A stretch of 64,000 nt of DNA from Marivirga arenosa (GCF_030503895.2 NZ_CP129970.2:994001-1058000), one strand, 5' to 3'; numbered from the stretch's first letter, positions 26,040 to 36,126 are shown. The notes: a model not told the origin generated them from the letters alone. Translations and numbers: made by a program.

Positions 26040-28853
26040 CTATCTACTTAAGTAAAGGTTTCGTTCTGATACAATTTTAAGGAAATAATCATCCATTAAA
26101 TCATCAATAAAATAGATTGATTCCCCGGTTGATTTCATTTCTGGACCTAATTCCTTATTCACATTCGGGAATTTATTGAAGGAGAATATTGGCTCTTTAA
26201 TAGCATATCCTTTCTTCGTTGGATTAAATTTAAAGTCTTTCACTTTCTTTTCACCCAACATCACCTTAGTAGCATAATTTACATAAGGCTCATTATAAGC
26301 CTTGCAAATAAATGGAACGGTTCTGGAAGCTCTCGGATTTGCCTCAATTATATAAACTGTATCATTCTTAATTGCAAACTGAATATTGATCAAACCTTTA
26401 GTCTCTAGTGCTAAGGCAATCTTTTTAGTGTAATTTTCAATTTGTGTGATAATTAAATCTCCCAAATTATAAGGAGGCAATACAGCATATGAATCACCAG
26501 AGTGAATCCCGGCCGGTTCCACATGTTGCATTATCCCAATGATGTAAACATCTTCACCATCACAAATTGCATCAGCTTCCGCTTCAATAGCACCATCCAA
26601 GAAATGATCTAACAATACTTTATTACCTGGAATGTCTCTTAAAACATCTACAACATGTTCTTCCAACTCCTGCTCATTGATCACAATCTTCATTCCTTGT
26701 CCACCCAATACGTATGATGGCCTTACGAGCATAGGAAACCCAATATCCTTAGAAACCTCAAGAGCATTATCTGCATCTTCCACTACGGTGAATTTAGGAT
26801 ACGGAATATCATTATCAGCTAACAACTTAGAGAATGAACCTCTATCTTCTGCTAGATCTAAAGCTTCATAAGAAGTCCCTATGATTTTGATACCATAACG
26901 GTTTAGTTTTTCAGCTAATTTAAGAGCTGTTTGACCTCCTAATTGAACAATTACACCTTCAGGCTTTTCATGAAGGATAATGTCATAAATATGTTCCCAG
27001 AATACAGGTTCGAAATATAATTTATCAGCAGTATCAAAATCAGTAGAAACCGTTTCAGGATTACAGTTGATCATGATAGTTTCATAACCGCATTCTTTAG
27101 CGGCCAATACACCATGAACACATGAATAATCGAATTCAATTCCCTGACCAATTCTATTTGGTCCAGAACCTAAAATGATGATTTTCTTTTTATCGCTGGA
27201 TTCAGATTCATTCTCTTCCTGAAAAGTTGAGTAGTAATATGGTGTTTGAGCCTCAAATTCAGCAGCACAAGTATCAACCAATTTATAAACTCGCTTGATT
27301 CCCATTTCTTCTCTCTTCTTATAGACTTCACTTTCAAGACATCTTACTAAATGGGCAATTTGTCTGTCAGCATAGCCCTTCTGCTTCACTTCGAGCATCA
27401 ACTCTTTCGGAAGGTTTTCTATATGATATTTCTCAACCTCTTTCTCAAGCACTAATAGCTCCTCAATTTGCTCTAAGAACCATTTGTCAATTTTGGTAAG
27501 TTTTTGTATTGTTTTGAAAGGGATTCCCAATTTAAAGGCATCATAAATATGGAATAATCTATTCCAACTAGGATTTTCTAAACTGTAAAGGATTTCATCC
27601 TGCTTTCTTAATTCTTTCCCATCGGCTCCCAGTCCATTTCTTTTTATCTCTAAAGACTGACAAGCTTTTTGTAGGGCCTCTTGGAAATTCCTTCCAATCC
27701 CCATAGTTTCCCCTACTGATTTCATCGAAAAACCTAATCTTCTATCAGAGCCAGGGAATTTATCAAAGTTCCATCTTGGCACTTTCACGATCACATAGTC
27801 TAATGATGGCTCAAAAAATGCAGAAGTATTTTTTGTAATTTGATTTTTTAATTCATGTAAATCATAACCGATTGCCAATTTAGCCGCAATTTTTGCAATT
27901 GGATAACCAGTTGCTTTTGAAGCCAAAGCCGATGATCTTGAAACCCTAGGATTAATTTCAATACCGATTATATCATCATTTTCAGGATTAACAGCAAACT
28001 GTACATTACACCCTCCAGCAAAATTACCTATGCCTTTAATCATTTTGATGGCAAGGTTTCTCATTTCTTGGAAAACTGTATCAGGTAAAGTTTGAGCAGG
28101 TGCAACCGTAATGGAATCACCAGTATGAATTCCCATGGGATCGAAATTCTCTACCGAACATATCACAATTACATTCCCAATATTATCTCTTAGAATTTCT
28201 AATTCATATTCTTTCCAACCTAAAATACTCTGTTCAATTAGGACTTCATGTATTGGAGAGGCGTGTAAACCATCTTTAAGAGCGTTATCAAATTCTGCGG
28301 GATCTTTTACAATAGCCCCACCTAATCCACCAAGCGTAAAAGATGATCTTAATACTAATGGAAAGCCTATTTTCTGTGCGATTTCTTTTCCTTGTAAGAA
28401 AGAAGTAGCAGTCTCTCCTCTACAAACTCCTACACCAAGCTCTTCCATCTTCAAACGGAACAACTCTCTATTTTCAGTAGTGTCAATGGCATCCACATCA
28501 ACACCTAACATTTTTACTCCGTATTTTTTCCAAACCCCTGATTTATCACATTCTATAGCGAGGTTTAAGGCAGTTTGACCTCCCATAGTGGGCAATACTG
28601 CATCAATATCATGCTTTTCAAGAATTTCAACTATTGATTTCTTAGTAAGCGGTTTAAGGTAAATATTATCTGCTGTAACCTCATCCGTCATAATAGTTGC
28701 CGGATTGGAGTTAATTAAGGTTACTTCTATTCCCTCCTCTCTTAGAGATCTTGATGCTTGAGAACCGGAGTAATCGAATTCGCAAGCTTGACCAATGATA
28801 ATAGGACCTGAACCGATGATAAGAACTGACTTGATGCTGTTGTCTTTAGGCAT
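26040..28853 (-). CDS. carB: carbamoyl-phosphate synthase large subunit
   Basis: The 937-residue protein has the two homologous ATP-grasp halves of CarB: GSGPIIIGQACEFDYSG at the start of the first and GSGPNRIGQGIEFDYS of the second, with glycine loops LRSSFTLGGLGGAI and VRPSYVLGGQGM. It joins ammonia, bicarbonate and two ATP to make carbamoyl phosphate for pyrimidines and arginine. E. coli CarB has about 1,073 residues; this one stops right after the second ATP-grasp half (IVSERNLYLSR) and lacks the MGS-like allosteric domain that binds UMP and ornithine. carA is not adjacent. Confidence 0.97.
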   Translation of the reverse strand: MPKDNSIKSVLIIGSGPIIIGQACEFDYSGSQASRSLREEGIEVTLINSNPATIMTDEVTADNIYLKPLTKKSIVEILEKHDIDAVLPTMGGQTALNLAIECDKSGVWKKYGVKMLGVDVDAIDTTENRELFRLKMEELGVGVCRGETATSFLQGKEIAQKIGFPLVLRSSFTLGGLGGAIVKDPAEFDNALKDGLHASPIHEVLIEQSILGWKEYELEILRDNIGNVIVICSVENFDPMGIHTGDSITVAPAQTLPDTVFQEMRNLAIKMIKGIGNFAGGCNVQFAVNPENDDIIGIEINPRVSRSSALASKATGYPIAKIAAKLAIGYDLHELKNQITKNTSAFFEPSLDYVIVKVPRWNFDKFPGSDRRLGFSMKSVGETMGIGRNFQEALQKACQSLEIKRNGLGADGKELRKQDEILYSLENPSWNRLFHIYDAFKLGIPFKTIQKLTKIDKWFLEQIEELLVLEKEVEKYHIENLPKELMLEVKQKGYADRQIAHLVRCLESEVYKKREEMGIKRVYKLVDTCAAEFEAQTPYYYSTFQEENESESSDKKKIIILGSGPNRIGQGIEFDYSCVHGVLAAKECGYETIMINCNPETVSTDFDTADKLYFEPVFWEHIYDIILHEKPEGVIVQLGGQTALKLAEKLNRYGIKIIGTSYEALDLAEDRGSFSKLLADNDIPYPKFTVVEDADNALEVSKDIGFPMLVRPSYVLGGQGMKIVINEQELEEHVVDVLRDIPGNKVLLDHFLDGAIEAEADAICDGEDVYIIGIMQHVEPAGIHSGDSYAVLPPYNLGDLIITQIENYTKKIALALETKGLINIQFAIKNDTVYIIEANPRASRTVPFICKAYNEPYVNYATKVMLGEKKVKDFKFNPTKKGYAIKEPIFSFNKFPNVNKELGPEMKSTGESIYFIDDLMDDYFLKIVSERNLYLSR

Positions 28854-28888
28854 GAGATTTTTATTTGTGTTGGGCTAAATAAATTGGG

Positions 28889-28896
28889 CAAAATTA
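28889..28896 (-). promoter_or_regulatory. candidate -7 element of carB
   Basis: The minus strand reads TAATTTTG, matching TAnnTTTG, about 35 nt upstream of the carB start. TTTC stands 19 nt upstream, close to the -33 TTTG. Confidence 0.6.
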
Positions 28897-28927
28897 AGAT
28901 GATAATTCCGAAATCGAAAGGAGTTCG

Positions 28928-29530
28928 TCATTCAATCTTTTGATAAATTTTGGATTCTATCATAGAATGGAAAAAAGAGGCTTTTGATTTCAAAATAAAA
29001 TCATGCTTTTTAAAAATGGTATCAAAATCGGGTAGTTTTGATGTGCTTAAACCTGTGGCCAAATTAAAAAACCAATACATTAGCTTCACTAAAACTTTTT
29101 GCCATATCTTTTTGGGGTAAAAATCTGTATGAATCCAGACTGTAGCTGTATGATTAATAGCTTCAATCTTTGAGAATATAATATGTAACTCATTTTCTTT
29201 AAAGCAATCTAGTATAAAAGGAGTGATAACGTAGTCATAATGCTGAATAGAATGAAAATTTAAAATATCTGCATTAATAAATTTAACTTCAGCATTAGTT
29301 CTTACCTTTTTAGCTTTTTCAATCATTTTAGATGACAGCTCAACATAGCTTATTTTGTGAGTATTATCAAAGCACTTTAATAATTGCCCGCTGCCCCCAC
29401 CTATTATTATAATCGAGCTATTTTGAGATATATCCTTCAAGAAGTGTTGAGCTGCATTTTCTAGTTGATCTTTGAAAACTATTTTTTTCAAAGCATCATA
29501 AATCCCAGCAATGCGATTGAAATTAGCCAT
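28928..29530 (-). CDS. class I SAM-dependent methyltransferase
   Basis: The 200-residue protein has a Rossmann-like methyltransferase core: motif I IIIIGGGSGQLL (about 36-47), an acidic end of strand 2 (ISYVELSSKMIEKAKK), and motif with NADILNF near residue 88. The start MANFNRIAGIYDALKKIVF resembles UbiE-type small-molecule methyltransferases. It overlaps the UbiA-like gene upstream by 8 bp, so the two are translationally coupled and probably act on the same membrane lipid or quinone-like product. The substrate is not determined. Confidence 0.82.
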   Translation of the reverse strand: MANFNRIAGIYDALKKIVFKDQLENAAQHFLKDISQNSSIIIIGGGSGQLLKCFDNTHKISYVELSSKMIEKAKKVRTNAEVKFINADILNFHSIQHYDYVITPFILDCFKENELHIIFSKIEAINHTATVWIHTDFYPKKIWQKVLVKLMYWFFNLATGLSTSKLPDFDTIFKKHDFILKSKASFFHSMIESKIYQKIE

Positions 29531-30362
29531 CGATTAAAAGAATTTCTAATATTGGTAATACAAAAACTATATCACCTATTACCCTATACCATTCTTCTTG
29601 TCGTAGAACAATCTCCTTACTTAACACCATTGCTAATACGGATGCCATGAAAATAAACATCGCTTGGTAATCTAAAAGCTCCTCCGCTTTAAATAATAAA
29701 AAGGATGATGACCAAATGAGGACAAAAGCAAACAATAAAAATAAAATGACTCTTCTTGAAAAATCAGCTCCTTTAATGGTAGCAAATGAGTTAAAACCAT
29801 TTTGCTTATCCGTTTTATACTCAATCATATTAAACAGTATCAAATTAATACTTGCCAGAATAAAAAGCTGCAACCAAAAGTAAATTAAGATAAGCGGGAT
29901 TTCTTGTATATAAGAAAAGGTAGGAAGGCATATACCTGAAGCGTAAACTAGTGCAATGAACCATTCTTTTGCCCAGATTGCAGTTTTTTGAATGAAATGA
30001 ACATAAATCAAATAGCAAAAGACTACAAATCCTAAAGCTAATCCATAGCCAATTAGATAGGGTTTTAAACTTTGTAAAATAAAAATTAAAACCATAGTTA
30101 CCACCGCAATTAAGCCAAAAATATACGGAGCATTTTTATGATGAATAGCATGTCGTAGGAATACGTCTTTCGATTTGAGCTTTCTGGCATCCAACAAATG
30201 ATCAATAGTATAAATTAGCCACACAGTGAGACCAAGGGCTAAAATTGCTTCGGTAGGGATATCTGCATTAAAGTAATTTCCAATCCATCGAGCGCTGATT
30301 ACAGCACCTGCAACCACATCTAAACTGAAGGCTCTTATGTATTGATAAAACTTAGCAAACAT
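29523..30362 (-). CDS. UbiA-like prenyltransferase family membrane protein
   Basis: The 279-residue protein has eight to nine membrane segments. After TM2 it carries YTIDHLLDARK and after TM6 NMIEYKTDKQNGFNSFA, at the places of the two Asp-rich motifs of UbiA enzymes (NDxxDxxxD and DxxxD). The first motif keeps two Asp (IDHLLD), the second is degenerate. It may transfer an isoprenoid or be a diverged homologue. It overlaps the methyltransferase gene by 8 bp. Confidence 0.65.
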   Translation of the reverse strand: MFAKFYQYIRAFSLDVVAGAVISARWIGNYFNADIPTEAILALGLTVWLIYTIDHLLDARKLKSKDVFLRHAIHHKNAPYIFGLIAVVTMVLIFILQSLKPYLIGYGLALGFVVFCYLIYVHFIQKTAIWAKEWFIALVYASGICLPTFSYIQEIPLILIYFWLQLFILASINLILFNMIEYKTDKQNGFNSFATIKGADFSRRVILFLLFAFVLIWSSSFLLFKAEELLDYQAMFIFMASVLAMVLSKEIVLRQEEWYRVIGDIVFVLPILEILLIDG

Positions 30363-30435
30363 CAGTGTAAAAATAGAATAAATCTAAGAATTTATTCACT
30401 TAATCGTTTTAAATATGATCCTAATCGAAAAAAAA

Positions 30436-30461
30436 AGGCGATTATGTTTCCATAATCGCCT
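30436..30461 (-). terminator. rplS terminator
   Basis: 11-bp stem AGGCGATTATG / CATAATCGCCT with 4-nt loop, followed on the minus strand by a run of T. It lies 23 bp after the rplS stop. Confidence 0.92.
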
Positions 30462-30483
30462 CTTGTATGTTGAATGTAAATCC

Positions 30484-30834
30484 TTAGATTTTTTCTTTAA
30501 TTCTAGCAGATTTACCCTTTCTACCTCTTAAGTAGTATAATTTTGCTCTTCTAACTGAACCTCTTCTTACCACTTCGATTTTATCGATAGCAGGAGAGAT
30601 TAAAGGAAAAATTCTTTCAACACCAATTCCACTAGAAATTTTTCTTACAGTGAAAGTAACAGAGTTACCAGAACCTCTTTTTTGAATTACAGTTCCTTGG
30701 TATTGCTGAATACGCTCTTTATTTCCTTCTTTAATTCTTACGTGAACATTCACTGTGTCCCCTGCTTTAAATTCAGGAAACTTGCTTACTGCTTCGTGAT
30801 ATTCTTTTTCAATTTCTTTGATCAAATCGCTCAT
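30484..30834 (-). CDS. rplS: ribosomal protein L19
   Basis: The 116-residue protein shows the L19 pattern [52 protein letters not shown] and [23 protein letters not shown]. Length is normal. It lies at the 30S-50S interface. It follows trmD as in many bacteria, but a promoter-like site in the 102-bp gap suggests separate expression. Confidence 0.98.
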   Translation of the reverse strand: MSDLIKEIEKEYHEAVSKFPEFKAGDTVNVHVRIKEGNKERIQQYQGTVIQKRGSGNSVTFTVRKISSGIGVERIFPLISPAIDKIEVVRRGSVRRAKLYYLRGRKGKSARIKEKI

Positions 30835-30889
30835 GGCTCTTTCTTTTTTCCGATAATGGTTTCGGTTCTATATCCCGAAAAATGGAGTG

Positions 30890-30897
30890 CAAATATA
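30890..30897 (-). promoter_or_regulatory. candidate -7 element of rplS
   Basis: The minus strand reads TATATTTG followed by CACTCC. The run TTTGCACTCC is shared with the rpsP promoter at 32810, so both probably start transcription at the same short motif. The -33 element is not clear. Confidence 0.6.
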
Positions 30898-30936
30898 AGG
30901 ATAATTTTATTCTTTGCATCCCATATTAATATTTTT

Positions 30937-31617
30937 TTATTCTTTTTTCAATAAATCTGGCCTTCGTTCCTCAGTTCTTTTTACAGCTTGCTCAAAACGC
31001 CACTTTTCAATGTTGGCAGCATGGCCGGAAAGAAGCACATCTGGAACTTTCAATCCTTTAAATTCCGCTGGTCTACTGTACACTGGCGGTGCTAATAATC
31101 CATCCTGATAGGAATCTGTTAAGGCTGAGGTTTCATCTGATAGTACTCCAGGAATCAACCTGATCACCGCATCAGTTACTACCGCTGCAGCTAACTCCCC
31201 TCCAGAAATCACATAATCGCCAATACTAATTTCACGAGTAATATAATGCTCTCTTACACGCTCATCAACTCCTTTATAGTGACCACACAATATAAGTAAG
31301 TTGCCTTTTAAGGCTAACTCATTAGCGATAGGTTGACTAAACTGTTCACCATCAGGACTCATATAGATTATCTCATCATACGCATGTTGAGATTTAAGGT
31401 CATCAATGGCAGCAGCAATAGGCTCAATTTGCAAAACCATTCCTGCTCCACCACCATAAGCATAATCGTCAATACTTCTCTGCTTATGGGTTGAATATTG
31501 TCTTAAATCATGCACATAAATTTCAGCTAATCCTTTTTCTTGAGCTCTTTTAAGTATACTATCAGAAAATGGACCCTCTAATAATTTGGGCAAGCAAGTG
31601 ATTATATCAATCCTCAT
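30937..31617 (-). CDS. trmD: tRNA (guanine-N1-)-methyltransferase TrmD
   Basis: The 226-residue SPOUT enzyme has the knot motif region [28 protein letters not shown] and [14 protein letters not shown], all TrmD-specific. It makes m1G37 in tRNAs that have G36, using SAM. The gene overlaps rimM by 11 bp. It starts at ATG 31617, inside rimM. Confidence 0.98.
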   Translation of the reverse strand: MRIDIITCLPKLLEGPFSDSILKRAQEKGLAEIYVHDLRQYSTHKQRSIDDYAYGGGAGMVLQIEPIAAAIDDLKSQHAYDEIIYMSPDGEQFSQPIANELALKGNLLILCGHYKGVDERVREHYITREISIGDYVISGGELAAAVVTDAVIRLIPGVLSDETSALTDSYQDGLLAPPVYSRPAEFKGLKVPDVLLSGHAANIEKWRFEQAVKRTEERRPDLLKKE

Positions 31618-32143
31618 TTTCTTCTAAATATAACTCTAGTAAACCTTCAGGCAAATTCACTTCTATGCTTGATTCTTCTCTATTGACATTAAGAATTACA
31701 TCATCATTAATAGGGATCAAAACTTCTTTCCCCTGATATTCCATACCTATTAAATCTTGATGACCTGCTTCAAACACCTCCTTAACAATCCCTAACTCAC
31801 CTTTCTGTACATCGAAAACCTTAAATCCATCAATCTCATGAAAATAAAATTGATTGCCAGTTAATTCAGGTAATTGTGTTAGTGGCAAATGAAGCGTTGA
31901 TCCTCTTAAATTTAAGGCTGATTCCTTGCTGTCAATATCATCAAACTTTACTAAGGCTTCTTTATTTTTTAATTGAATACGCTCAATAAAAAATGGAACC
32001 AACTTTCCATTTTGTGATAGAAAGACTGATTCCATTTCCGCATAATCCTCTGGATAATCAGTATCCAAAGAGATATATAATTCTCCTTTTAAACCATGAG
32101 GCTTCAATACCATACCTAACTGAAAGCATTGGTCAAGCTTCAT
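31607..32143 (-). CDS. rimM: 16S rRNA processing protein RimM
   Basis: The 178-residue protein has the RimM N-terminal barrel ([23 protein letters not shown], residues 9-31) and a PRC-like C-terminal barrel ([40 protein letters not shown]). It binds S19 and helps 30S maturation. It sits 12 bp after rpsP in the conserved order rpsP, rimM, trmD. Confidence 0.97.
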   Translation of the reverse strand: MKLDQCFQLGMVLKPHGLKGELYISLDTDYPEDYAEMESVFLSQNGKLVPFFIERIQLKNKEALVKFDDIDSKESALNLRGSTLHLPLTQLPELTGNQFYFHEIDGFKVFDVQKGELGIVKEVFEAGHQDLIGMEYQGKEVLIPINDDVILNVNREESSIEVNLPEGLLELYLEENED

Positions 32144-32155
32144 GGGGAAATTATT

Positions 32156-32752
32156 TTAATCTTCTTTTTTCTCTTCTGAGTTTTCTTCAGATGCTTCAGC
32201 TTTTGGAGCCTCTTCAGTAGCAGCCTCATCAGCCGGTGCTTCTTCAGTTGCCTCCTCTGCTGGAGCTTCAGCAGCTTTCGCTTCAGCCTCAGCTTCTTCT
32301 TGACGCTTACGGATTGCTTCCGCTCTTGCCTCATTAACTTTAGCTTCTGCTTCTAATCTTGCTTTCTTCTCAGCTGCTGTTTTATCAGCAATAGATTTTT
32401 CTTTTCCTTCAATAGCAGCTTGTTTATCCTTTAACCAAGCCTCTAGTTTTTTGTCAGCTTCTTCTTGAGTTAAAGCACCTTTTATCACACCAATTTGTAA
32501 ATGCTTTTTATAAAGCAATCCACGGTATGATAACATAGCTCTAACTGTATCAGTAGGCTGAGCACCATTCATTAACCACTGAAAAGCCTTGTCATTGTCA
32601 AGCTCGATAGCTGCAACAGGCGTATTTGGGTTATAAGTACCTATTTTTTCAATAAAGCGACCATCACGTGGTGCACGGGCGTCAGCTACGACTACATCGT
32701 ATATCGCCAGTTTTTTACGGCCTCTTCTGGCCAATCTAATTTTTACTGCCAT
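32156..32752 (-). CDS. rpsP: ribosomal protein S16 with long acidic tail
   Basis: Residues 1-80 are S16: [38 protein letters not shown] split across the first strands, then [13 protein letters not shown] 115-residue extension follows: first a Lys/Glu coiled-coil-like helix (about 90-155), then an Ala/Glu/Pro-rich tail ending KKED. Standard S16 has 80-90 residues. Extended S16 proteins occur in Bacteroidota; the role of the tail is unknown. Confidence 0.97.
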   Translation of the reverse strand: MAVKIRLARRGRKKLAIYDVVVADARAPRDGRFIEKIGTYNPNTPVAAIELDNDKAFQWLMNGAQPTDTVRAMLSYRGLLYKKHLQIGVIKGALTQEEADKKLEAWLKDKQAAIEGKEKSIADKTAAEKKARLEAEAKVNEARAEAIRKRQEEAEAEAKAAEAPAEEATEEAPADEAATEEAPKAEASEENSEEKKED

Positions 32753-32809
32753 TTTCTATTTTATTTTAGCAATTACGAAGGATCACGTCCCTCTTTTATA
32801 TTTGGAGTG

Positions 32810-32817
32810 CAAAGGTA
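32810..32817 (-). promoter_or_regulatory. promoter -7 element of the rpsP operon
   Basis: The minus strand reads TACCTTTG, then CACTCC, about 60 nt upstream of rpsP. TTG lies about 22 nt further upstream. Confidence 0.65.
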
Positions 32818-33325
32818 TATAATTTTCTGAAAAGAAACACAAGTTTAGTAATTTTTAAAAATTAGTTATAATCTGTAGAAACTTAATAATCAATAAGTTA
32901 ATGAGTTTATGCTAAAATTCTCAAATAAAATTAGTGCTTTCAAAATCCTTTGAATCAGCTTCTACCCCATCCTCTAAGCTTTTCGATCGATTCATTTACG
33001 ATGAAAAAATCTAAGTTTGAGTCTTTCCTGATTACATTAAAACAATAAATTACTGCAAATCCATTCCTAAATCACAGTTCGCGATACCAAAATATTCAAA
33101 ATATAGATAATATTAACTCTTTTAAAGTCTTTTGAAATGACTACTAATTATAAACGACCAAAGCCTATTGCCTATTAAAACTTTGCACAATCTAGATCTA
33201 CATTAAGTAATTGCCAATTTTTAAAACACCAAGTGTATTAAGACCGTTATTAGTGCCAACATATTTGAAAATCAATTGATTCCGCTTAATCGCATAAGCA
33301 ATTTTAATAGTTTTTCATAAGTGTT

Positions 33326-33333
33326 TATATTTG
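33326..33333 (+). promoter_or_regulatory. candidate -7 element of the sucA operon
   Basis: TATATTTG, an exact TAnnTTTG match, 27 nt upstream of the sucA ATG. TTTA stands at the -33 position. Confidence 0.6.
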
Positions 33334-33360
33334 CTTATCAATAAATAAAACAATTCCATA

Positions 33361-36099
33361 ATGGATAAATACACCTATATAGCCAATGCACATGGCAATT
33401 ATATCGAGGAACTTTATCAATCATATAAAAATGATCCTGAATCAGTAGATGATTCATGGCAAAAGTTCTTTGAAGGTTTTGAATTTTCTCAACAAGATTT
33501 TGGTGGAAATGGCGAAGCTACAGATTTAAAGGTCTCTTCAAAAGAAACTCATGTTCGTAATCTGATACAGGCATACAGAATGAGAGGTCATTTGAAATCT
33601 AAAACCAATCCGGTTAGAGAAAGAAGACCGCATGATGCTAGAATAAGCTTAGAAGAATTCGACCTTAAAAAGGAGGATTTGAACGAGAAATTCTCAATTG
33701 GACAAGAAATAGGAATCGGTAAAGCTAGCTTAAAAGAAATAGTTGATGCCTTAGATAAAATATATATTGGTTCCATAGGGTTCGAATATATGCATATACG
33801 TGATCCAAAAATCGTGGATTGGTTTATTGATAAAGCTGAAAAATCAAAAGGTGACTATCAGCCTCAATTAGAAGAAAAGAAAAGAATTTTATCAAAACTA
33901 AATGAAGCAGTTGTCTTTGAAAACTTCCTGCATACAAAATTCTTAGGTCAGAAAAGATTCTCACTTGAAGGTGGAGAGAACACCATCCCATTTTTAGATA
34001 AAGTTATTAATAGATCTTCTGAATTGGGTACGAAAGAGGTAGTAATCGGGATGGCTCACAGAGGTAGGTTAAATGTTTTAGCTAACATTATGAATAAAAC
34101 CTACGAGCAAATTTTCGCGGAGTTTGAAGGAAACACAGATCCTGATCTTACTATGGGAGATGGAGATGTAAAATATCATATGGGGTATTCAAGTCATTTA
34201 GAAACTACAAGTGGCAAAAAAACTTATGTTAAATTAACACCTAACCCTTCTCACCTTGAAGCTGTAAATTCCGTTGTTTTAGGATACACTCGAGCACAAA
34301 TTGATGACGAATACAATGACAATGCAGATGCAGCAGTTCCAATTTTAATCCATGGAGATGCAGCTGTTGCCGGACAAGGAATAGTTTATGAAACTACTCA
34401 AATGTCATTATTGGAAGGTTATTCTACTGGAGGAACCATCCATTTAGTAATCAATAATCAAGTAGGTTTTACGACTGATTATGACGATGCACGTTCATCA
34501 ATCTATTGTACAGATATTGCTAAAATGATTGATGCTCCTGTATTACACGTAAATGGCGATGATGCAGAAGCAGTAAATTTTGCCGCAAATTTAGCAGTTG
34601 AATATAGACAAAAATTCCATAAAGATATCTTCATCGATTTATTATGCTACAGAAGACATGGACATAATGAAAGTGATGAACCTAAATTTACTCAGCCTAA
34701 ACTTTACAATAAAATTGCGAAGCATGCCAACCCTAGAGAGGTTTATGTAAAGAAATTGACTGAAAGAGGTGATTTAGACAATGATTCAATCAAAAAACTT
34801 GAAAAGGATTTCAAAAAGCAACTTCAAGATCGATTGAATGAGGTTAAACAAAAGCCATTACCTTATAAACCTCAAAAAATAGAAGAAGAATGGAAACAGC
34901 TAAGAAGAGCTAAATCTGACGATTTTTTAGCATCTCCAGACACTTCTATCTCTCAAGAATTGGTTGACAAAATTGGAAAAGCTTTAACTAGTCTACCAAA
35001 AGGTTTCAAACCTCTTAAGCAAATTGATAAATTATTTAAAGATAGAAAGAAGAATTTCTTTGATGAGAAAATGTTAAACTGGGCTGATGCAGAATTATTA
35101 GCTTATGGTTCCTTACTATCTGAAAATACTATCGTTAGAATGTCTGGTCAGGATGTGAAAAGAGGAACTTTCTCTCACAGACATTCTTATGTTTTTGATG
35201 CAGAAACAAACGAACCTTATTGCAATCTTGATCATATTGAGGAAAATCAACAGCAGAAATTTAAAATCTTTAACTCTTTATTATCAGAATTTGGCGTATT
35301 AGGTTTTGAATATGGTTATGCCATGGCTACTCCAAATGCATTAGTTATTTGGGAAGCACAGTTTGGTGACTTTGCAAATGGTGCTCAAGTAATGATTGAT
35401 CAATTCATCACTTCAGCAGAAAGTAAATGGCAGAGAATGAATGGTCTTGTGATGTTATTACCACATGGTTATGAAGGACAAGGACCTGAACACTCGAATG
35501 CTAGACCTGAAAGGTTCTTACAATTAGCAGCAGAGGAAAACTTAGTGGTAACCAATATCACTACTCCTGCTAACTTATTCCATATGTTTAGAAGACAGGT
35601 AAAATGGGAGTTTAGAAAACCATTGGTTCAATTTGCTCCAAAATCATTACTACGTCATCCGAAAGTAATTTCTCCAATATCAGAATTCACTGATGGTAAA
35701 TTCAGAGAAATTTATGAAGATGATTATGTAACTAATAAAAACGTAAAAAGAGTATTGTTGTGTACTGGTAAAGTATATTATGACCTTTTAGAAAAGCAAC
35801 AAGCTGATAAACGTAAAGATGTTGCCATCATAAGAATAGAGCAACTACACCCATTCCCGATGAATCAAATCGATAAAGCATTGAAGAAATTCAAAGATCC
35901 TGAAATATTCTGGGTACAAGAAGAGCCTTCAAATATGGGATATTGGACTTATATGCTAAGAACTATTGCTAATAAAGCAGGCTTGCAGTTGATTTCAAGA
36001 AAATCTAGTGCATCTCCAGCTACAGGATATGCAAAAGTGCATAAGGCAGAACAAGAAGCATTAGTTGAAAAAGCTTTTGATTTAGATAATAAGAAATAA
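33361..36099 (+). CDS. sucA: 2-oxoglutarate dehydrogenase E1 component
   Basis: The 912-residue protein starts with the lipoyl-domain-docking N terminus of OGDH E1 (SYKNDPESVDDSWQKFFEGF), followed by thiamine-diphosphate domains: MAHRGRLNVLANIMNK, HGDAAVAGQGIVYE, and GHNESDEPKFTQP. The C-terminal transketolase part has RGTFSHRHSYVFD and LLPHGYEGQGPEHS. It decarboxylates 2-oxoglutarate and passes succinyl to the E2 encoded 27 bp downstream. TCA-cycle enzyme, cytoplasmic. Confidence 0.98.
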   Translation: MDKYTYIANAHGNYIEELYQSYKNDPESVDDSWQKFFEGFEFSQQDFGGNGEATDLKVSSKETHVRNLIQAYRMRGHLKSKTNPVRERRPHDARISLEEFDLKKEDLNEKFSIGQEIGIGKASLKEIVDALDKIYIGSIGFEYMHIRDPKIVDWFIDKAEKSKGDYQPQLEEKKRILSKLNEAVVFENFLHTKFLGQKRFSLEGGENTIPFLDKVINRSSELGTKEVVIGMAHRGRLNVLANIMNKTYEQIFAEFEGNTDPDLTMGDGDVKYHMGYSSHLETTSGKKTYVKLTPNPSHLEAVNSVVLGYTRAQIDDEYNDNADAAVPILIHGDAAVAGQGIVYETTQMSLLEGYSTGGTIHLVINNQVGFTTDYDDARSSIYCTDIAKMIDAPVLHVNGDDAEAVNFAANLAVEYRQKFHKDIFIDLLCYRRHGHNESDEPKFTQPKLYNKIAKHANPREVYVKKLTERGDLDNDSIKKLEKDFKKQLQDRLNEVKQKPLPYKPQKIEEEWKQLRRAKSDDFLASPDTSISQELVDKIGKALTSLPKGFKPLKQIDKLFKDRKKNFFDEKMLNWADAELLAYGSLLSENTIVRMSGQDVKRGTFSHRHSYVFDAETNEPYCNLDHIEENQQQKFKIFNSLLSEFGVLGFEYGYAMATPNALVIWEAQFGDFANGAQVMIDQFITSAESKWQRMNGLVMLLPHGYEGQGPEHSNARPERFLQLAAEENLVVTNITTPANLFHMFRRQVKWEFRKPLVQFAPKSLLRHPKVISPISEFTDGKFREIYEDDYVTNKNVKRVLLCTGKVYYDLLEKQQADKRKDVAIIRIEQLHPFPMNQIDKALKKFKDPEIFWVQEEPSNMGYWTYMLRTIANKAGLQLISRKSSASPATGYAKVHKAEQEALVEKAFDLDNKK

Positions 36100-36126
36100 A
36101 ATTTTTTAAGATAGAATTCAGAAAAC

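Larger units (their letters stand above)
32753..33360. other. 608-bp intergenic region between rpsP and sucA
   Basis: It separates divergent genes and holds the rpsP promoter (32810-32817) and the sucA promoter (33326-33333). The central 500 bp have no convincing gene; a 15-codon ORF at about 33001 and scattered AT-rich dyads have no support. The length is unusual for this compact window, so a decayed gene or an unrecognised RNA is possible. Confidence 0.5.

Noticed and set aside
28135-28578. 147-codon ORF antisense to carB
   Set aside because: Complement of a conserved coding region; no domain, no promoter, Ser/Pro-rich shadow composition.
33001-33048. 15-codon ORF (MKKSKFESFL...) in the rpsP-sucA gap, considered as a peptide precursor
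   Set aside because: Very short, with no ribosome-binding context, cleavage motif or maturation gene nearby.
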